The translations under genes were made by a program, and so were the position numbers. A model generated the notes under the pieces. The model was not told the origin of the DNA, did not search any database, and worked only from the letters and a program-made list of their open reading frames with translations. Shown here piece by piece: positions 60,154 to 64,000 of a DNA stretch of 64,000 bases. Origin of the DNA: Photobacterium alginatilyticum (lineage in GTDB: Bacteria > Pseudomonadota > Gammaproteobacteria > Enterobacterales > Vibrionaceae); the NCBI RefSeq assembly GCF_009910675.1, contig NZ_RSEJ01000019.1:56268-120267 (forward strand). The letters run 5' to 3'. Numbering within the stretch: position 1 is the stretch's first letter; the number at the start of each line of letters is the position of its first letter.

Positions 60154-60407
60154 GCTTACTATCCAAACAAAAAAGAAACGGAACGGCATTATCCAAAGTT
60201 ATAGGCTAAGTTCAAGTCTATCGATTGCGACAATACCCAGATTGTGGTGCAATCTCGCTCAATAAAACCCAATAATAACTTTCGCCGCGGTGCGAACTGC
60301 ACGGTGTCAGGAAGTATAAGTGATTGCCAGATCTGACTCAATTTTAACCGATACAGGCCGTCAGCATCACCAGGCGAACACACTACAAGTAAAGTGAGCG
60401 AATTTCT

Positions 60408-61472
60408 GTGACTAATACCTTCTCTGAGGCCATTTTGACGTGGTACGACAAATTCGGCCGCAAAACGTTGCCTTGGCAGCTCAACAAAACCCCTTACAAA
60501 GTCTGGCTGTCGGAGATCATGCTCCAGCAAACCCAGGTCGCCACGGTGATCCCGTATTTCGAACGTTTTATTGCCCGTTTCCCGACCGTTCAGGATCTCG
60601 CTGCTGCAGAGCAGGATGAGGTGCTGCATTTATGGACCGGTCTCGGCTATTACGCCCGTGCCCGCAACCTTCACAAAGCCGCACAGGTTATTGTGACCGA
60701 GCACAACGGGGAATTCCCGACCGATATCGACAGTGTTATCGCCCTGCCGGGGATCGGCCGCTCGACCGCCGGTGCCGTGCTATCCCTGTCACTCAACCAA
60801 CACCACCCTATCCTCGACGGTAATGTAAAACGCACCCTGGCCCGGTGTTATGCTATCGAGGGCTGGCCGGGGAAAAAGCCGGTTGAAAATGCCCTGTGGG
60901 ACATTGCCGAGAAAAACACCCCGGCAACAGGTGTCGAGCGCTATAACCAGGCAATGATGGATATGGGCGCAATGGTCTGCACCCGCAGCAAGCCAAAATG
61001 CGAGTTATGCCCGGTAGCCGAAATGTGTCAGGCCAAGGTCCAGCAGCGCCAGATGGACTTTCCCGGCAAGAAACCGAAAAAAACACTGCCCGAAAAACAG
61101 GCCTGGTTTGCCATTTTTCAATGCGGCGAGGAAGTCTGGCTCGAGCAGCGGCCACCGGCCGGGATCTGGGGAGGGCTATGGTGTTTTCCGCAAAATGATC
61201 ATCAGGATCTTGGCGGTATTATCGAGCAGCGCCTTGGCTCTTCTGGCCAAAACATCGAGGCCACCGAGCAGCTCAATGCGTTCCGCCATACCTTTAGCCA
61301 CTATCACCTCGATATTGTGCCCGTTAAAATCACACTCAGTGCTATTCCAGATATGATTGGCGAGTCCGGCAAGGGCCAGTGGTACAACCTCAACCAGCCG
61401 CCCAAAGTCGGTCTGGCCGCGCCTGTTCAGCAAATTCTGGAAAGTTTGCATTACGAGCTGAAACAGCACTAA
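60408..61472 (+). CDS. mutY: Adenine DNA glycosylase MutY
   Basis: Removes adenine mispaired with 8-oxoguanine. The 354 residues begin with a GTG codon. Motifs: WLSEIMLQQTQVATVIPYF, the HhH-GPD motif LPGIGRSTAGAVLSL with catalytic Asp in HPILDGNVKR, and the [4Fe-4S] cysteines in CTRSKPKCELCPVAEMC. A C-terminal NUDIX-like domain recognises 8-oxoG. The mutY-yggX-mltC order follows, as in E. coli. Confidence 0.97.
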   Translation: MTNTFSEAILTWYDKFGRKTLPWQLNKTPYKVWLSEIMLQQTQVATVIPYFERFIARFPTVQDLAAAEQDEVLHLWTGLGYYARARNLHKAAQVIVTEHNGEFPTDIDSVIALPGIGRSTAGAVLSLSLNQHHPILDGNVKRTLARCYAIEGWPGKKPVENALWDIAEKNTPATGVERYNQAMMDMGAMVCTRSKPKCELCPVAEMCQAKVQQRQMDFPGKKPKKTLPEKQAWFAIFQCGEEVWLEQRPPAGIWGGLWCFPQNDHQDLGGIIEQRLGSSGQNIEATEQLNAFRHTFSHYHLDIVPVKITLSAIPDMIGESGKGQWYNLNQPPKVGLAAPVQQILESLHYELKQH

Positions 61473-61588
61473 TAACCCTGGCTAGGTAAGGGCTAAGTGC
61501 CCCTTTCTCGGTGAAATATAGAAGCGCAAGCTGCACTCTGGTATAACTAGCAACGTACTCATGAAGGTTAGGATTAAGGAGCCACTCG

Positions 61589-61861
61589 ATGAGCCGTACT
61601 GTATTTTGTGCCCGTCTGAAAAAAGAAGCGGAAGGTTTGGATTTCCAACTTTATCCGGGCGAGCTGGGTAAACGTATTTTCGACAATATTTCGAAAGAAG
61701 CCTGGGCGGAGTGGCAAGGTAAGCAAACCATGCTGATCAACGAGAAGAAGCTGAACATGATGGATCCGGAGCACCGCAAGCTGCTGGAAACAGAAATGGT
61801 CAACTTCCTGTTTGAAGGTCAGGATGTGATCATCGACGGTTATACGCCGCCGAGCGAGTAG
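61589..61861 (+). CDS. yggX: Oxidative damage protection protein YggX
   Basis: Small protein of 90 residues implicated in protecting Fe-S clusters and iron trafficking. The start MSRTVFCARLKKEAEGLDF carries the conserved Cys7, and the core GELGKRIFDNISKEAWAEW and KKLNMMDPEHRKLLE matches the family. It lies 116 bp after mutY, also an Fe-S enzyme, and before mltC. Confidence 0.97.
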   Translation: MSRTVFCARLKKEAEGLDFQLYPGELGKRIFDNISKEAWAEWQGKQTMLINEKKLNMMDPEHRKLLETEMVNFLFEGQDVIIDGYTPPSE

Positions 61862-61976
61862 TAATCGCCCTGACTTCACGAATAATCGCTTCTCCGGGAT
61901 AAAAAGCTTACCCGGAGTGTCAGATAATGACATCATTTGCCAACAAACAAGTGATGTCTTTTTTTTACCGGAAACT

Positions 61977-63110
61977 ATGAAAAAACGCGCTCTTATACTG
62001 TCACTTCTACTGCTGAGCGGATGCAGTCGCGAATTTGTCGAAAAATTTTACGACGTCGACTACACCACAACCAACCGCTTTGCCAAAAACCTCGCCCCGC
62101 TGCCGGGCCAGTTTACCAAGGATGCAGCGGCCCTTGATCGCCTGATGAACAACTTCAGCGGCCAGGTAAAGCGCTACTGGGGGGACAGTGACTCCCTGGT
62201 GGCTGGCAAGCGCCAGTACGTCAAATATACCGATGGCTACAAAAGTCGTGCTCATGTCGATTTCGTACGCGGCGTCGTGATTGTCGAGACAGTTGCCACC
62301 ACAGAGCCGGAGAACCATCTCAAAGAAGCCATTACGACCACGCTACTCACCCCGGATAACCCGGGCGGCGTTGATTTGTATTCAGACTCGGGCATTGATT
62401 TCAACGGCAAGCCTTTCCTCTACGGCCAGGTTCTTGATCAGGATGGCAAGCCTATCGAGTGGTCATGGCGAGCGAACCAGTTTGCCGACTACCTGATTAA
62501 TAACGGGCTGAAAAAGCGCAAGGTTCGTTACCAGCAGGCTTATTATGTCGAGATCCCAATGGTTGCCGATCACGCCAACAAGCGAAGCTACAAGTACGCC
62601 AGTATTGTTCGTGATGCCTCAAGGCGCTACGGTATTCCCGAGGATCTGATCTATGCCATCATCAAGACCGAGAGCAGCTTCAACCCCTATGCCGTCAGCC
62701 ATGCCAATGCCTATGGCCTGATGCAGGTCGTTCCCAACACCGCGGGCGCCGATGTTTTCAAGCTGGTAAAAAACAAATCAGGCAAGCCCTCGCCTGAATA
62801 CCTGTTTGATCCGGCCAAGAACATTGATACCGGTACCGCCTATTTTTATATCCTGCGAAACCGCTACCTCAAGGAAGTCCGTGATCCGCTATCGCTGCAC
62901 TACAGCATGATTTCGGCCTATAACGGTGGTACCGGCGGGGTCTTAAAAACCTTCCACCGTGATCGGAAGCGGGCAATGAACGATCTCAACAACCTCAAAC
63001 CCAACCAGGTTTACTGGGCGCTCACCAATAAGCACCCCAAAGCCGAGGCAAGGCGTTATCTGCAGAAAGTGACGACTTTCCAGAAGGAATTCAATCAGGG
63101 AAAAATCTGA
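61977..63110 (+). CDS. mltC: Membrane-bound lytic murein transglycosylase C
   Basis: Outer-membrane lipoprotein that cleaves peptidoglycan glycan strands with 1,6-anhydro formation. The 377-residue product starts MKKRALILSLLLLSGCS with lipobox LSGC (Cys near residue 16); an upstream in-frame ATG at 61917 is rejected because it would bury the signal. The C-terminal SLT domain has IIKTESSFNPYAVSHANA with the catalytic Glu, GLMQVVPNTAG, and MISAYNGGTGGVLKTF. Confidence 0.96.
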   Translation: MKKRALILSLLLLSGCSREFVEKFYDVDYTTTNRFAKNLAPLPGQFTKDAAALDRLMNNFSGQVKRYWGDSDSLVAGKRQYVKYTDGYKSRAHVDFVRGVVIVETVATTEPENHLKEAITTTLLTPDNPGGVDLYSDSGIDFNGKPFLYGQVLDQDGKPIEWSWRANQFADYLINNGLKKRKVRYQQAYYVEIPMVADHANKRSYKYASIVRDASRRYGIPEDLIYAIIKTESSFNPYAVSHANAYGLMQVVPNTAGADVFKLVKNKSGKPSPEYLFDPAKNIDTGTAYFYILRNRYLKEVRDPLSLHYSMISAYNGGTGGVLKTFHRDRKRAMNDLNNLKPNQVYWALTNKHPKAEARRYLQKVTTFQKEFNQGKI

Positions 63111-63188
63111 TGCGATGACAATGAAATAGCCGCCAATGCCGCCCATGTATAAAAAGCGAGCAAGCAGGCATTTTTATTAAAAAAGTTG

Positions 63189-63217
63189 TTGACGAACAGG
63201 CTGAAAACCCGTTTAAT
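63189..63217 (+). promoter_or_regulatory. Promoter of the tRNA cluster
   Basis: TTGACG at 63189-63194 and TTTAAT at 63212-63217 with the ideal 17-bp spacing. A GC-rich discriminator (AGCGCTCCG) follows, the mark of stringently controlled stable-RNA promoters. The first tRNA starts 11 bp downstream. Confidence 0.85.
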
Positions 63218-63228
63218 AGCGCTCCGTT

Positions 63229-63304
63229 GCCTCGATAGCTCAGTCGGTAGAGCAGAGGATTGAAAATCCTCGTGTCGGTGGTTCGATTCCGCCTCGAGGC
63301 ACCA
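63229..63304 (+). tRNA. tRNA-Phe(GAA), copy 1
   Basis: A 76-nt cloverleaf: 7-bp acceptor GCCTCGA / TCGAGGC, anticodon loop TTGAAAA with anticodon GAA, T loop TTCGATT, encoded CCA. First gene of the cluster. Confidence 0.98.
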
Positions 63305-63344
63305 TTCTTCTTTTTTGAACAATGGTGCAAGCAACGAAAGCTAT

Positions 63345-63420
63345 TCCCCCTTAGTTCAGTTGGTAGAACGGCGGACTGTTAATCCGTATGTCGCAGGTTC
63401 GAGTCCCGCAGGGGGAGCCA
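63345..63420 (+). tRNA. tRNA-Asn(GTT), copy 1
   Basis: A 76-nt cloverleaf: acceptor TCCCCCT / AGGGGGA, anticodon loop CTGTTAA with anticodon GTT, T loop TTCGAGT, encoded GCCA end. Confidence 0.98.
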
Positions 63421-63465
63421 AATTTAGTTTTTGAGCCCAGGTTTGAAAACAACAAGAATAAGTGT

Positions 63466-63541
<76 letters not shown>

Positions 63542-63577
63542 TTTATTGCAAAGCAGAGACTTAACCATCCTGCTTTT

Positions 63578-63653
63578 GCCTCGATAGCTCAGTCGGTAGA
63601 GCAGAGGATTGAAAATCCTCGTGTCGGTGGTTCGATTCCGCCTCGAGGCACCA
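63578..63653 (+). tRNA. tRNA-Phe(GAA), copy 2
   Basis: Identical in sequence to copy 1; starts the second Phe-Asn-Thr unit after a 36-bp spacer. Confidence 0.98.
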
Positions 63654-63696
63654 TTATTCATCCGGTGCGAATTTGTCGTATTAGATAAAGAATAAT

Positions 63697-63772
63697 TCCC
63701 CCTTAGTTCAGTTGGTAGAACGGCGGACTGTTAATCCGTATGTCGCAGGTTCGAGTCCCGCAGGGGGAGCCA
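63697..63772 (+). tRNA. tRNA-Asn(GTT), copy 2
   Basis: Identical to copy 1; 43-bp spacer from tRNA-Phe copy 2. Confidence 0.98.
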
Positions 63773-63782
63773 CATTTAGTGT

Positions 63783-63858
<76 letters not shown>

Positions 63859-63921
63859 TTTATTAGCAACTGTTGCGTAAAGCAGCATTGCAAAAGTTAA
63901 AGCCTAACCGCTTTTGCTTTT

Positions 63922-63997
63922 GCCTCGATAGCTCAGTCGGTAGAGCAGAGGATTGAAAATCCTCGTGTCGGTGGTTCGATTCCGCCTCGAGGCACCA
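63922..63997 (+). tRNA. tRNA-Phe(GAA), copy 3
   Basis: Identical to copies 1 and 2; ends three bases before the window edge, so the cluster continues beyond. No terminator is seen in the window. Confidence 0.98.
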
Positions 63998-64000
63998 TAT

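Noticed and set aside
63091..63334. Two 79-codon minus-strand ORFs over the first tRNA
   Set aside because: They read through a tRNA-Phe gene; no support for coding.

Overview
The window is about 64 kb of a gammaproteobacterial chromosome with roughly 50% GC, almost entirely housekeeping genes. Gene content and order point to the main chromosome of a member of the Vibrionaceae, most likely Photobacterium or a close relative. This rests on relA-rlmD-barA, rpoE-rseABC-lepA-lepB-rnc-era-recO-pdxJ-acpS, pilT/pilU next to yggS-proC-yggT, a Na+-NQR maturation factor, and a long tandem tRNA cluster. Species assignment is inference. No phage, integron, CRISPR array or complete insertion sequence was seen.

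Layout. 1-7.5 kb: mazG, relA (stringent response), rlmD and, divergently, barA (hybrid kinase). 7.5-17 kb: a leftward block acpS-pdxJ-recO-era-rnc-lepB-lepA, then rseC-rseB-rseA-rpoE (envelope stress). 17-21 kb: nadB and a chemoreceptor. 21-26 kb: ygfX-sdhE, ygfZ, a YbaK-like deacylase, a LysR regulator, and a coupled leftward operon of a DUF134 regulator, a NifX-like Cys-rich protein and nqrM. 26-32 kb: gcvH, ubiI, ubiH and ygfB leftward; zapA, 6S RNA and ygfA rightward. 32-38 kb: rpiA, serA, a SIMPL protein, argP/argO, a second YbaK-like gene and mscS. 38-46 kb: fbaA, pgk, epd and tkt (central carbon metabolism) and metK. 46-50 kb: sprT, endA, rsmE, gshB, yqgE, yqgF. 50-63 kb: pilU and pilT leftward; yggS, proC, yggT, yggU, a DUF4426 gene, rdgB and hemW rightward; a DUF2884-like gene, glsA and trmB leftward; mutY, yggX and mltC rightward. 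From 63.2 kb to the edge: seven tRNA genes in a repeating Phe-Asn-Thr order that runs off the window.

The most interesting signal is a pair of about 266-bp intergenic elements (16919-17184 and 28155-28421). They share short conserved single-stranded segments, but their hairpin stems differ in sequence while each stays self-complementary. That is the covariation expected of a conserved folded structure. One copy exactly fills the gap between the ubiH stop codon and the ubiI start codon. Other points worth following: the DUF134/NifX-like/NqrM operon with duplicated TGGCATATGC(C/T)A palindromes upstream; four intergenic AAACGTTT-centred LacI-type operators near rpiA, fbaA and tkt/metK; a MetJ-like operator at metK; and a family of CTAG-rich repeats at gene 3' ends.

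Limits: all assignments are by eye from motifs, length and gene order. No similarity search, folding program or motif scoring was run.
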